A DNA stretch of 64,000 nucleotides. Source: Nemania diffusa. Its lineage: Eukaryota > Ascomycota > Sordariomycetes > Xylariales > Xylariaceae. The stretch is taken from the NCBI GenBank assembly GCA_038501195.1, contig JBBPUQ010000004.1, forward strand, positions 3,796,001 to 3,860,000, written 5' to 3'. This document shows, one piece after another, positions 44,071 to 54,526 of this stretch; position 1 is the stretch's first letter, and every line of letters starts with the position of its first letter. The notes under the pieces are model-generated. The model saw only the letters and a program-made list of their open reading frames with translations. It searched no databases and was not told the origin of the DNA. Both the position numbers and the translations under genes were made by a program.

Positions 44071-44758
44071 CCGAGTGCTTGGTCTGTTGCCACTTGGTAG
44101 GCTCGTGGCGGCTCTATGATGCTGGATGGAAAGCTTGGGGAAATTGTGTTAGCGGTTCTCTTACCCTGGCTTTTCCTTTGCGAATGAGCAAAGGGGATTG
44201 GATGGTGGTCATACCTGCGTGTAAGGTCATGGCGTTTTTGTGATTTCGGATACCTAGCTGAGGATATATGGGACCTCATGGGGCGTTTAGGGTATGGGCA
44301 CATATGTTGAGCCTTTTTTTTTTCTAGTAGGGGTGGGCGGACGGGGTGTCTTTCTCATGAGACATGGTTAGAGATTTTTTGGTCATGAGGTAAATGTTAG
44401 CTATGAATCTTGTTTATCATCGGACAAAATCACATGTATTGAAGCTCTACACGCAGATTAGAAGAGGTCTTTCAATATCATGGTGACTCAGTCTTCTGTT
44501 AGACTCGCCATCATTTCATGAAGGCGGTTGAAATCACAGAAAAGATAGCGAGATTACAGAAAGTTTGATATTAGGAAATGTAATTCATTGAAACAGCGTC
44601 AGAAGGGGATATGAGTATGATGCATGCCATGAGAAAATAGTTTCATGCCCGCCCCGTCTGTCTATTCCATTATGCTACCCCCCGAACTTAATGCACATGC
44701 TAGGCATTTGCCCCTGATGAAGTTAGTACAATGAAGCTGACTAGTGTCTATACCGTCC
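44071..44758. other. Convergent 3' spacer
   Basis: Lies between two converging genes and should hold both 3' ends. No gene is seen. Confidence 0.55.
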
Positions 44759-46332
44759 TTAGATACCCAAACTGAATTCAACGCCGACATCAATGTCCCG
44801 AGCTATAAAATGAGAGCGTTAGTTGTTGCTCACCCCTCTGCGACAACTTTGGAGATCAGATGACTTACCCATCTTCACGACCTTGGAGAGCTGTACCGAC
44901 TTCTCGGCAGCGCTTTGCAGGTCATCGATCGAGAAGATCTTCATTCCGGAGTCGTTGATTAGCTGGTGCGCCTGCTCCATGTTCGTTCCCTGGAGTCTGG
45001 CAATGATGGGAACCTTGAGGTTCAAAGTCTTGGCGGTGTTGATGAGACCGTGGGCAATGGCGTCGCATCGCACGATACCGCCAAAGATGTTGACGAAGAT
45101 GGCGGTGACCTTGGGATCGCTGGTAATGAGCTCGAAAGCCTCCTTAATAGCGGCAGGGGTAGCACCGCCACCGACGTCAAGGAAGTTAGCAGGCTGACCG
45201 CCGTTCAACTTGATGATGTCCATGGTGGCCATGGCAAGACCGGCACCGTTGACCAGGCAGCCAATATCACCATCTAGCTTGATGAAGTTGAGACCTGACT
45301 CGGCGGCGCGTACCTCCTCGGCGTCCTCCTGTGTGGTGTCACGCCATTGGAAGACCTCCTTCTGTCGGTAGTCGGCGTTGTCATCGAAACCAAACTTGGC
45401 ATCCATGCACAGAACCTGGTGGTCAGAGGTCTCAGAAAGAGGGTTGATCTCGATCTGGGTAGCGTCCTTTTCGAGGAAGATCTGGTAGAGCTTCTGGATG
45501 GTGTCCTTGGCATCTTCGATGCACTGCTCACTGAAGCCAAGCTTGGTGGCAATATCCCGAGCAATCTCGTCGGTGACACCAGTATTGATGTTGATATACG
45601 TGGTGTTAATGGCGGCGGGGTTCTCCTTGGCGACGCCCTCGATGTCCATGCCGCCCTGGGAAGAGGAGACGATGACGGGGCCTTGCGAGGCGCGGTCCAT
45701 GAGAATGGCGAGGTAGAATTCGCGGCGGGCAAACTTGCGCTCGCAGATGTAGACGGAGTTGCAGAGGCGGCCAGCCGCACCAGTCTGCTTGGTAATGAGC
45801 TTGTGGCCGATCATCTGCTCGGCGAACATCTTGGCCTCGGTAGGCGAGTAGATGACACGAACACCGCCCTTCAGGCCGTTGTCGAAGCTACCCTTTCCAC
45901 GGCCACCGGCTAGGACCTGGGCCTTGATGACCATGTCCTCACCCCCTATTTCCTTTGCGATCTTCTCGGCCTCGGCGGCGTTGGAAGCGTTAGACCCCTT
46001 GGGGACTCCGATGCCATACTGCAGGAACCTGTGTCAGGGTATATGTATCTTGCGACCGGGGAGGGTATGGGTGTTTTGGGATGAGGGTGTCTACCTGTCG
46101 CAGGAGGTCGGCTGAGCGATATTCGTGAATGCTCAAGTTCCGCTGTTGCTGGGCAAGGCCGGGTATTCTGGAGGCGCGAGCGAATGCTTTCTACAGGCGG
46201 TGGTTGACCATGTTAGACGGTATCCTACAATTGCCGCGTTGTCGATCTGATAAAGAAGCGCAAGTGGGATTGGCTCACCTGGGATGAGCGCAGGGCAGAA
46301 GCCGCCGCTCGACCACGCGCAAGGTTGAACAT
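44759..46332 (-). CDS. LSC2: Succinyl-CoA ligase beta subunit, mitochondrial
   Basis: Four exons, 46332-46279, 46190-46095, 46018-44869 and 44802-44759, give 447 residues; introns are 88, 76 and 66 bp. The first exon (MFNLARGRAAASALRSSQ) is a typical mitochondrial presequence. The mature part starts QQRNLSIHEYRSADLL. The ATP-grasp domain shows VIKAQVLAGGRGKG and ATQIEINPL, and the CoA-ligase domain shows GCLVNGAGLAMATMD, NFLDVGGGA and NIFGGIVRCD. The enzyme makes ATP or GTP from succinyl-CoA in the TCA cycle together with the alpha subunit, which is not in this window. The short last exon (ARDIDVGVEFSLGI) is confirmed by phase and by its match to the usual family C-terminus. Confidence 0.95.
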
Positions 46333-47207
46333 TGCGACGGTGACTGAAAAGGAAGGGAAGGGAAGGGAAAAGGGAAGAGAGGCAATGGAGAGACGACAAG
46401 ATGTCCTGATCGTTATTCTGCTGCGGCGAAATGCCTAGGTATACTGTATACTGCAGATAGCGAGCTGTTCTTATCAAAAAAGGATTGTTCACCACCCGCC
46501 GCCTGCATATGCCTCCTTCCGGCCCCACACTCCCTGTCTAGATACCTACGTCGTTTAAATAGGTAGGTAGATAAAAGAACCGCCATTTATGCATCTATCT
46601 ATATATATCACCGGTACCTAAGTAGAGGTATCCATTATTTAACCACCGGTGCACCACTATTTCTAATGCTAGGTACCTCTTGTATTATATTTCTTACTCG
46701 ATTTAGTTGAAAGACGTCGTTTTTAGTATATTAAAAAAAGAGTCGCTAGAAAACGCAGGGCCCTCTAGGTAGAAGCTCTCGGTGTTGCACAGGTGACGGT
46801 AGAAGCTTAGGTACCTAGATGGCCTATATACATCTAGTATCGATAGTACAGTGTACCTACATCTCTTTGATTATCAACACTAACAAGCAGCCGACCATCT
46901 TTAGAACCATGATCAACCCAGACCTCAAATGTATGATTTTCTTCTCGGGCTCTACCCCTAATTGCCTTTACAGAACTCATTACTGTCGCGGCCCTGATCC
47001 TTTCAAGAGGTATCTACTACACAAGCAGATGGCCACATGACAAAACAAACATTGGATGTAACATGCAAATAATATATGGAGCTCGGCGGCGCAGCTGGTG
47101 TTATTCTCCTGCCTACAACACCACCAATACACCCATGCGCACAAGCCGTCCTCGTCACATAGCCTAACCTCTTTCTTTGTTTGAACCTCATCCTAACATC
47201 TTCAATA
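46333..47207. promoter_or_regulatory. Divergent upstream region of LSC2 and the arrestin-like gene
   Basis: Holds both promoters. TAGGTAGGTAG at 46560-46570 and ACCTAGGT-type motifs near 46670 and 46810 recur. A TATA-like run ATCTATATATATC stands near 46597-46609. No gene is supported. Confidence 0.45.
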
Positions 47208-48500
47208 ATGTCGGTCGGCACGCTTCATACAAAGGTTGTCCTCGACGAGCCGGGCAAGATGCACTGTGGGAATCTCGATCCAGTCCTGGGACATATCAGC
47301 ATAAGGTACTCTCCCGGACAGAAGAATGCCAGTGCCGAGCTTTTTGGGCCTCTCAAGGTCTTCGTCATTCTTCATGGACGTGCCAAGACGAAAGTCTGGA
47401 AATCTAATGGACAATCCACTGCCATCTATCGCGGACGGGCCCAACTATTCTCCCAAAGGGTACTCGTACACGATGGCACCTTCAGAGCCCTGCCAGGAGA
47501 TACCTTCACATTCCCCTTCAGCCTTTTCTTCCCCGAGGTCACCAATGCTACGGATGTAGATAGATTCGGCGAAGATTCCCGATTTATATGTCGTCGAAAC
47601 CAGCCACTACCGCCGAGTTTTCAAAACTCCTCCCGTACCCTTTTGCATAGATACGAAGCATTTGTCGAGTACCGTGTCGGGGTTGACGTTCTCATGCCTC
47701 AGTTACAGGTAGATGTGAACAAGCCGACTAAGTATCTAGAACCCGTAGTTTACTACGAGCGGCCAAGAGCCCCCCAACCCGCGAACGGAAGACCCTACGA
47801 ATGGCGTGGCGTCGTGTCAGTGAGAAATGAGCTGCTCTTGCCAGAGGCAGATCGACCATCCGGTTTCAAAGAGAAGACCAAAGCTCTGTTCGGCGCAGCG
47901 AATTTTCCTACGTATGCCTTTGACTGGGTCTGCTTGGCACCTAAGGATGTTCACCTTGGACAGCCCTCTTGCTTTGAAGTTAGGATCAAGCCTCGCGAAC
48001 ATGAGTGTACTGCGATTCTAATCCCCGAAGTTCGCCTAAAGAACTTCAGCATAGAAATCGTAGCCCACACACAAGTCCGAGCACACCAACTGGTGTTCAG
48101 CTCTCCAGGATCTCAGGCAAATTACACGATATGTCAGATGAAGGCCTTCATGGATACTGATGAGCCTTTTTCCAAAGCCAATGACAATACTAAGATTATC
48201 AACACGAAGCCTCTTGGTAGTGGAAGTATAGGCGCATTTAGCTCATCTTTTGCGACACACAACATCTCACAGGCTTATACCATCAAGATCAGCCTTGCGT
48301 TTGAGATCACAGACAAAGTCAAGCATATTGACAAAGAATACGGTGTCACGGTCCACCCACCCCTTGAAATCGCCAGTCTACCAGAAGCCGCTGTAGCGGG
48401 CCCTTCTTCACAGGCCCTCGATACGGAAGACCAGGCATCTAACCTGCCACCGTACGAGCCTCTACCTCCGTACGACGAATCGCCAACGAGCCAGAAGTAG
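47208..48500 (+). CDS. Arrestin-like protein with C-terminal PY motifs
   Basis: One exon, 430 residues, ATG at 47208 (AATAATGTC). An N-terminal arrestin beta-sandwich spans about residues 5-170 (GHISIRY, VFVILHGRAKTKVW, LPGDTFTFPFSLFFP) and a C-terminal one about 200-390 (LGQPSCFEVRIKP, TIKISLAFEITDKV). The tail ends LPPYEPLPPYDE: tandem PPxY-type motifs, the docking sites for WW domains of Rsp5/NEDD4-type ubiquitin ligases. This layout is that of fungal alpha-arrestins (ART proteins), which lead the ligase to plasma-membrane transporters for endocytosis. It is shorter than the best known yeast ARTs and close to the short fungal arrestin-domain proteins. The cargo is unknown. Confidence 0.85.
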   Translation: MSVGTLHTKVVLDEPGKMHCGNLDPVLGHISIRYSPGQKNASAELFGPLKVFVILHGRAKTKVWKSNGQSTAIYRGRAQLFSQRVLVHDGTFRALPGDTFTFPFSLFFPEVTNATDVDRFGEDSRFICRRNQPLPPSFQNSSRTLLHRYEAFVEYRVGVDVLMPQLQVDVNKPTKYLEPVVYYERPRAPQPANGRPYEWRGVVSVRNELLLPEADRPSGFKEKTKALFGAANFPTYAFDWVCLAPKDVHLGQPSCFEVRIKPREHECTAILIPEVRLKNFSIEIVAHTQVRAHQLVFSSPGSQANYTICQMKAFMDTDEPFSKANDNTKIINTKPLGSGSIGAFSSSFATHNISQAYTIKISLAFEITDKVKHIDKEYGVTVHPPLEIASLPEAAVAGPSSQALDTEDQASNLPPYEPLPPYDESPTSQK

Positions 48501-49432
48501 TATTGTTATAGATGCTATGATACATATAGTACTTCTACTTTTGATGCTTTGGGGGGGCTACCGGGTCTCAGATGTATTTTTAATAAAAATAAATCTATAA
48601 CTCGTCTTAGGGTGAGTGTGAAAGAGCCCTTTGGGTACTTATGTCTCTAACCGTTTCGTTTCCTGACTACAGTGCGTTAGGGGATGGGTTAGCAGCGGTT
48701 ATTGTATCGAGTGCTTAATTTTTCAAGTTCGAGAGATAATCCCCTAAACTCTCCGGACGGGCAGCTGATATCATACAAACATATGTTTCATCCATTGCCT
48801 TTACAGTCTACTGGCAGATTCAGAAGACCTTCGCCGTGTCCGAGGCTGGTACCTCATCTTTTGTATAGACGGTATCAACAGCAGAGTCCTGCAGAGGTCA
48901 TGGTGGCTGCTCAGGCTTTATCTCGGTCATCACCCTACTTGCGGTACACTTTATCGCCGTGACAATTATAACTGCCACGTACGTCACTCAAACCCGATTT
49001 TCTAGACATTCGAATGTCTGACACGTGGTGACCCAGCTAGTATCTGAAAATTTAAGCGACGTCTTGGATATATCTGGCAACCCAAGCGATAGAGAGATTT
49101 CGAAGGCGACATGTAAAGAAGGCAGTAACTATATGGTGCATATTAGAAGAATAAAAGGATCTGGACGTGTTGGCTTTCTCTGACGTCGATAGAGTTATAG
49201 ATGGACCTGCTAGCCGAGCAGTGCGTCCTTACATTTTAGGCTTGTATCTGTTCCGGCTGACTCACGTTTTTTCTTTGGCGACTGGCCTCAATATGCAAAA
49301 TACTCTACCCTAAATAGTATTGCGAATTTACAATCCCATAGTTCCTTTCACCAATATTACAGCTGCAACTAACCTCTCACAAATCGTCAGATCAATGATG
49401 TTGTATAACGCCCCGAATCTTCATCCAATCAA
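48501..49432. other. Intergenic, upstream of tRNA-Tyr
   Basis: No supported protein gene. Confidence 0.5.
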
Positions 49433-49523
49433 CTCCTGATGGCACAGTTGGTAGCGCGTTGGACTGTAATTGAAAATTTGCTATGAGATCCACAGGTCGT
49501 GTGTTCGAATCACACTCAGGAGA
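49433..49523 (+). tRNA. tRNA-Tyr (anticodon GUA), with intron
   Basis: The acceptor stem CTCCTGA pairs perfectly with TCAGGAG (49516-49522), followed by discriminator A. The D-arm is GCAC-AGTTGGTA-GCGC with one A-C mismatch. The T-arm GTGTG-TTCGAAT-CACAC is perfect. The anticodon loop CTGTAAA has anticodon GTA at 49466-49468; an 18-bp intron at about 49470-49487 sits one base 3' of the anticodon, where eukaryotic tRNA-Tyr genes keep their intron. A T-rich stretch (TTTAATTTTTTG) begins a few bases downstream and should stop RNA polymerase III. Confidence 0.93.
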
Positions 49524-50371
49524 ATGATTTAATTTTTTGTTCGCTAATATTAAACAATAAATAGCAATAAGGTGTGTCTCTTATGGAATTTGATGCGTAA
49601 TGCTACAACCTAAAGTCCAAGTCTACTACAGCTATAGGAATTTATGTCATCCTTTGGCGCTCTAAGGTTGATTCTAGCCGGTTGCCCAGATGCGATACCG
49701 TGAATCATACATATCTTCATCATCATAATTATTGTTTTTCTTATAATACTTCAAAGTGAGGGCATGCTGCGGTATATCTTGCTTGGACTTGGAAATAGCG
49801 TTGGCGAAAAGGATGCGATTAGTTGTCGGACTCTGCGGGAGAGGCAACCGCAATGCGCAAGTATTAGCGGACATGGGTGATTCGTTAGGCATCGCTCTGG
49901 TTATAGCACATTGCAGCATGTGTGTGACTGACTACCTATATCGAATTGACAAGCGATGATAGATATACCGGGTCTTGAAAGGGAGCTATCAAGAACAATA
50001 TGAAAGGTTTCCGAAGTGACAGATGGTCTAGGGCCTAGGTACCGTTTGGGGATGAATCGGTATATAAGTATGATTGTAAATTGAGTTTGTTAAACAAGCA
50101 TAATCTGGATATGTCGATATCTTGATCCTTGAATCAATATTGCAATCAATACCGCACTACAGAGCATCCTTGTAGCTTGAGAATACACTAAATACATATT
50201 TGGTTGGCTGCCTCCTTGGATCTCCTTGCGAATCCATGAATTTCAGGCAGCTACATTAATCTATAGAATAAAAGGCGACCTTGGACGTTTCTGAAACTGT
50301 CGAGGCTTGTTTGCGATTCGGCGTCTGTTGTCATCCATATATTTACTAAACTAGGACATCTTATTGAAGTC
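49524..50371. other. Intergenic between tRNA-Tyr and the P450 gene
   Basis: No supported gene. It contains the Pol III termination T-run near 49530 and the upstream region of the P450. Confidence 0.5.
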
Positions 50372-52435
50372 ATGATCTCCAGTCTCACCCTTGGCAGTGG
50401 CATAGGGCCGCTGTTAGCCTACGGATTCTTGACCCTATCATTCTACATCATCTATCAATTTGCTCTATCCGTGAAGAGAAATGCTGCGATGCGCAAATTG
50501 GGTGGGCAAAGAGCCTACATAATATGTAGTAATCCTGTGACCGGTATGATCAACGCGTATTTTCTCTAGCCTAGTCACTTCAGCCCTAACAGGACATGAC
50601 CTAGCAACCTATAAGATCCTATGGACTATTAAGAAAGCTTCCCAAAACAAGATGAAGGAAGCATATAAAGAACTGTTCGATTCGTTGCCACCAGAGAGCC
50701 GCCATGTGTACGAACATCAATTCTGGCCTAGGTCTAGAACCATTGAAACAAATGACCCCGCACATATCAAGGCCGTTTTGGCCGGGGATTTCCATTCCTT
50801 TGGAAAAGGGCCAACCTTCCATAGGATATGGTCTCCATTTCTGGGCGACAGCATCTTTACTACGGATGGAAAACTTTGGCATAACAGCCGTAGCCTCATC
50901 CGACCTATGTTTATGACTGATCGGATAAGCGATTTGGTTATTTTCGATCGCCAAATAGAGAAGATGATTAGCTACATTCCTCTGTCGGGTCAAACAGTCG
51001 ACATCATGGACCTCTTCTTTCGCATGACATTAGATGCAACAACCGATTTTCTCCTCGGCGAGAGTGCTAATAGCTTGGATAAGTCAGTCATCTAAGACCT
51101 CTCTCTCAATACTGAAGACAACATGAAGCTGATGAATGCTAGCCCGAATTCCGATTTCACTTATGCCTTTAATGACGTCCTCACTCATCAAATACGTCTG
51201 TTTGTGTTTCGAAAGTTTAGGTGAGGACGCGCCGTGTTATACTAGATTACGGGCTGGAGCCCATGGGCCCCAACTAATTAGCATAATATAGCCCATTCGA
51301 TAGGTTGGCGCCCCATGCGGAGTACTACCGCGATATCAAGAAGATCGAAGAATTTATCATGCCGTATATCAAGCAGACACTGGCAATCCCACCAGAAGAA
51401 CTGGCGAATCTCACGAAGTCGGACACAGAGTCCACGTTCCTGCATAATCTCGCACGCTTTACGCAAGACCCCAAAGTCATCCGCGATCAACTAGTTGCTG
51501 TGCTCTTGGCGGGCAGAGACACCACGGCCGCAACACTGTCATGGACTTTGTACGAGCTTGCGGCGTATCCCGAAAAGGTAGAGAGGCTCCGAGCTGAAAT
51601 CTTAGAAATCGTAGGGGAGCATGGCGCACCCACGTACGAGACATTGAAGAGCATGAAGTATCTCAAATACACTCTTCAGGAGACGCTCCGTCTACACCCA
51701 GCGGTTCCTATAAATGGTAAGCTAAACACACATCGAACCTCACCTGGCTACACGCAGCATAATACTAAGTCTCTCTAGTATGTAAAATGTCGCTCCGGAC
51801 TTGATATCTGATATCCATATTTTGCTAGATTGTCCCGTCAAGGTGCCCGATAGTTCAGATGACACTGCTAACATATATCAGACGAGAGCGGCATTGGCTG
51901 ACACGGTCTTGCCGGGTGGGCCTGGAGCTCCTAGCATAAGCATATTGAAAGGCGACACTATATGCTACAACCCGATGACACTTCATGCACGACGTGATCT
52001 TTATCCGCCTGTGTCTGAGAAGTTTGCCGACCCGTCAATCTTTAGCCCTGAGCGATGGTATTCCTGGCAGCCCAGGCCCTGGGAATACATCCCGTTCAAC
52101 GGCGGACCTCGGATTGTACGTGTTCCTCGAAGTAGCATAGATAGCCCAACGCTTGCGGAAAGAAATATAGGCTAACTAGTTATGCCTACAGTGTCCTGGC
52201 CAGAACTTTGCCATGACGGAGATGGCCTACTGTAGTAAGTCGCGAGCGTCTTCACTAATACCGATAAATAGAGAACACGAATAACTAATGGGAAATGTAA
52301 ATAGTTGTCCGGATGCTTCAGAAATACGACAGGATAGAATATCGCGGCGACTGGCACGCACAAGAAGACAAGACGGACGTCATCTCTCGACCGGCTTTCG
52401 GAGTGCCAGTAGCATTTTACGAAGCGCCGAAGTAG
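50372..52435 (+). pseudogene. Cytochrome P450, broken by an in-frame stop (and probably a frameshift)
   Basis: Exons 50372-50543, 50593-51220, 51304-51716, about 51882-52115, 52192-52234 and 52305-52435 cover a whole microsomal P450. An N-terminal membrane helix (LAYGFLTLSFYIIYQFAL) is followed by helix I AGRDTTAATLSW, the ExxR motif ETLR, SPERW, and the heme loop FNGGPRI|CPGQNFAM with its Cys ligand. The motif set resembles CYP52/CYP539-type fatty acid or alkane hydroxylases. Two lesions are seen: TAA at 51093-51095 in the middle of exon 2, with coding sequence in the same frame on both sides, and a junction between exons 3 and 4 where the best acceptor (CTAACATATATCAG) does not restore phase. 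All splice sites and the heme motif remain, so the decay is recent. A sequencing error at either site is possible. Confidence 0.7.
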
Positions 52436-52943
52436 TATAATTGAGGAGGCATGAGGTGAGGTACACTGTGGCATTAAATTGATAATATATAATTGGGTGA
52501 TATAATTTGTTTTCTAACATGAAATTGATGTTTGGGTGAGAGTTTTACCATAGAGACAACCTCTCGGAGGTACATGTAAGTATAAAATACACGTATGTAG
52601 TTAGAAGATATCAAGTGGATTCCGTACATGCAATTATGGAAGGTTTAAATAGTCTTGGCGATTTCTATGCAAGATGAGCGACAAGCATGTGATTACCATA
52701 AATAACCATAAATCTCATCGCAGCTACTTAATTTTCCAAGTCACTGAGCTCAGCAAGCTTCCAGCCAGTCGCGCGCTGATACCAGCAGACACATCACGTA
52801 CAGCTTCCCCTATTCTATCTATGTATAAACATGATGGGCTACTAGTAGGAGCAATTGATTCTCTCACCTTGTCTCCAACCCTATAATTCGCCCAATCCCA
52901 CGAGCGGAGCCCTGCGCGGGCGGCGCAGAGCAGCACAAACACC
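52436..52943. other. Intergenic spacer
   Basis: 3' flank of the P450 and upstream region of the next gene. No gene is seen. Confidence 0.5.
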
Positions 52944-53750
52944 ATGGCGCCACCGTCGAAGGGGACGAACCCCGCGCCCAACTACACAGTAGCGATGAAC
53001 CAGGTGCAAACCCAACTAGAAGCCCAACTCCGCGTCGTGCGCTCCTTCATGCCATCCCGGCCTCCAGGCCAAACACCCTCGCACCCCGCATCCACGAAGC
53101 CCACGTCGTCCTTCTCAGCGCTCTTATCGACATCCACAAGCCATTCCCCTCTCTCCTCTACCTCTACCTCCACCTCCAAACCGTCCCAGACGCGCCAGCA
53201 GACCCAGAAGCAGGATCAAGAGAGCCTGTTCGCCGAGACGCGCGCGCAAGACCCCAACGCGGGGCTCGGGTTCGGCGGGCCGAAACGGACCAGCGAGAGG
53301 GAGAAGGAGCGCGAGAACCAGATCCTGCGCTCGCGGCTGCTGGGCCGGAAGAGGGGTGCCGCAGACGCGTCGGGGAGGCCGCTGCGCCGCGCCGGGGGGG
53401 AGGAGAGTAGTGATGAGGAGCCCGGTCGGAGCGGCCTGGGGAGAGCGAAGAAGAGGGCCCGGCGGGAGGAGTCGCGGGATGACACGCCTCGGCCTATTAT
53501 CGAGTCGGAGGTGATAGGGCATGAACGTGAAGGGCATGGCGCTGCACAGTTGAAGGACGACGGTCTAGAAAAGAGCAAGTGGAAGGCAGAAGATGAGGAT
53601 ATAGAGATGAAGGCTGATCAGGGTACCGTCCCTCTTCCTGATGATTTGATACCCAATAGCTCGGTAGAGGCTTCAGAACAAAAGAAGAGGAAGAAGAAAC
53701 GGAAAAAGAAGAAGAAAAAGGACAAACTGAACGAGGCAGGAGTAGAATGA
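52944..53750 (+). CDS. Basic, low-complexity fungal protein, probably nuclear (DUF3245-like)
   Basis: One exon, 268 residues, ATG at 52944 in a strong CACCATGG context. A short N-terminal region (APNYTVAMNQVQTQLEAQL) is followed by a Ser/Thr-rich linker, then GLGFG, NQILRSRLLGRKRG, and a Lys/Arg-rich C-terminus with KKRKKKRKKKKKKDK. The pattern of a short conserved N-terminus plus LRxRLLGRK resembles the fungal family DUF3245; this is recall, not a search, and the family has no known function. The strong basic clusters suggest a nuclear or nucleolar location. No partner genes are recognised around it. Confidence 0.75.
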   Translation: MAPPSKGTNPAPNYTVAMNQVQTQLEAQLRVVRSFMPSRPPGQTPSHPASTKPTSSFSALLSTSTSHSPLSSTSTSTSKPSQTRQQTQKQDQESLFAETRAQDPNAGLGFGGPKRTSEREKERENQILRSRLLGRKRGAADASGRPLRRAGGEESSDEEPGRSGLGRAKKRARREESRDDTPRPIIESEVIGHEREGHGAAQLKDDGLEKSKWKAEDEDIEMKADQGTVPLPDDLIPNSSVEASEQKKRKKKRKKKKKKDKLNEAGVE

Positions 53751-54526
53751 TATCTTCGATCCTTTGCGGCATCATCTAGAATGTAATCTTGTGTCCCGGT
53801 CATTAATGAAGAAGATAAACTCTGCAGAGCGAACCCTCTCATGTTTTCAGCCTATCTAAGCTTACAGTCTTCACGTAATCATTCATGGTTATCATCATGA
53901 TCATCATCGTCATCAAATATCTGCTCTGATCTCGCATCTCCGGCGTAAGAATACAATATTAAACAGCCTGGCGAGCGGGATAGCCATATCCCAAGTTCCG
54001 CGCAAGCGTTAGCTAGCACTGCCCCAACCATGAGCATTTCCAAGCGGAGATGGGAAACCTCAATACTGTTACAATCCACCTCGAGAATTCGCCGGACGGA
54101 GAAATAGGGATCGGAAGGACAGGTTGGTAAGACGGGATCTATCGTGTTCGGTAGCAAATGGATATGACCATGCCGCGTCATCCCTCATCCCGTATCTAGA
54201 AAGTGGTATCTCAACACTGAAAAATCTTGCCGGCGACTCTGATGCGACTCAAGGCCGGGTCATCGACCTAGATTCCATAACAACCAATAGAACTTGCGAA
54301 TTAGAAACATAACCGTAACATGCGCGCTAAGTCAAATAATGGATAATCAAGTACGCGGCATTGCTTGGTAGCACCGGACATTGCGCGCCACTTTGAAGAT
54401 TTGTAAATCCAATCCCACACCGTTTTATGCAAAGAATTTAGCCTCCCAATCATGTATCCGTACGTAGGTAATATACCCAACCACATAAGACTCGATATTC
54501 GAATCGACCATCCGCTTTGAAACCAA
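53751..54526. other. Convergent 3' spacer
   Basis: Lies between two converging genes. A 100-residue frame on the minus strand (54181-53879) is noted but not accepted. No other gene is seen. Confidence 0.5.

Noticed and set aside
53879..54181. 100-residue frame on the minus strand between two converging genes
   Set aside because: No recognised motif, no coding bias, an Asp/His-rich low-complexity end, and a position where two 3' ends are expected.
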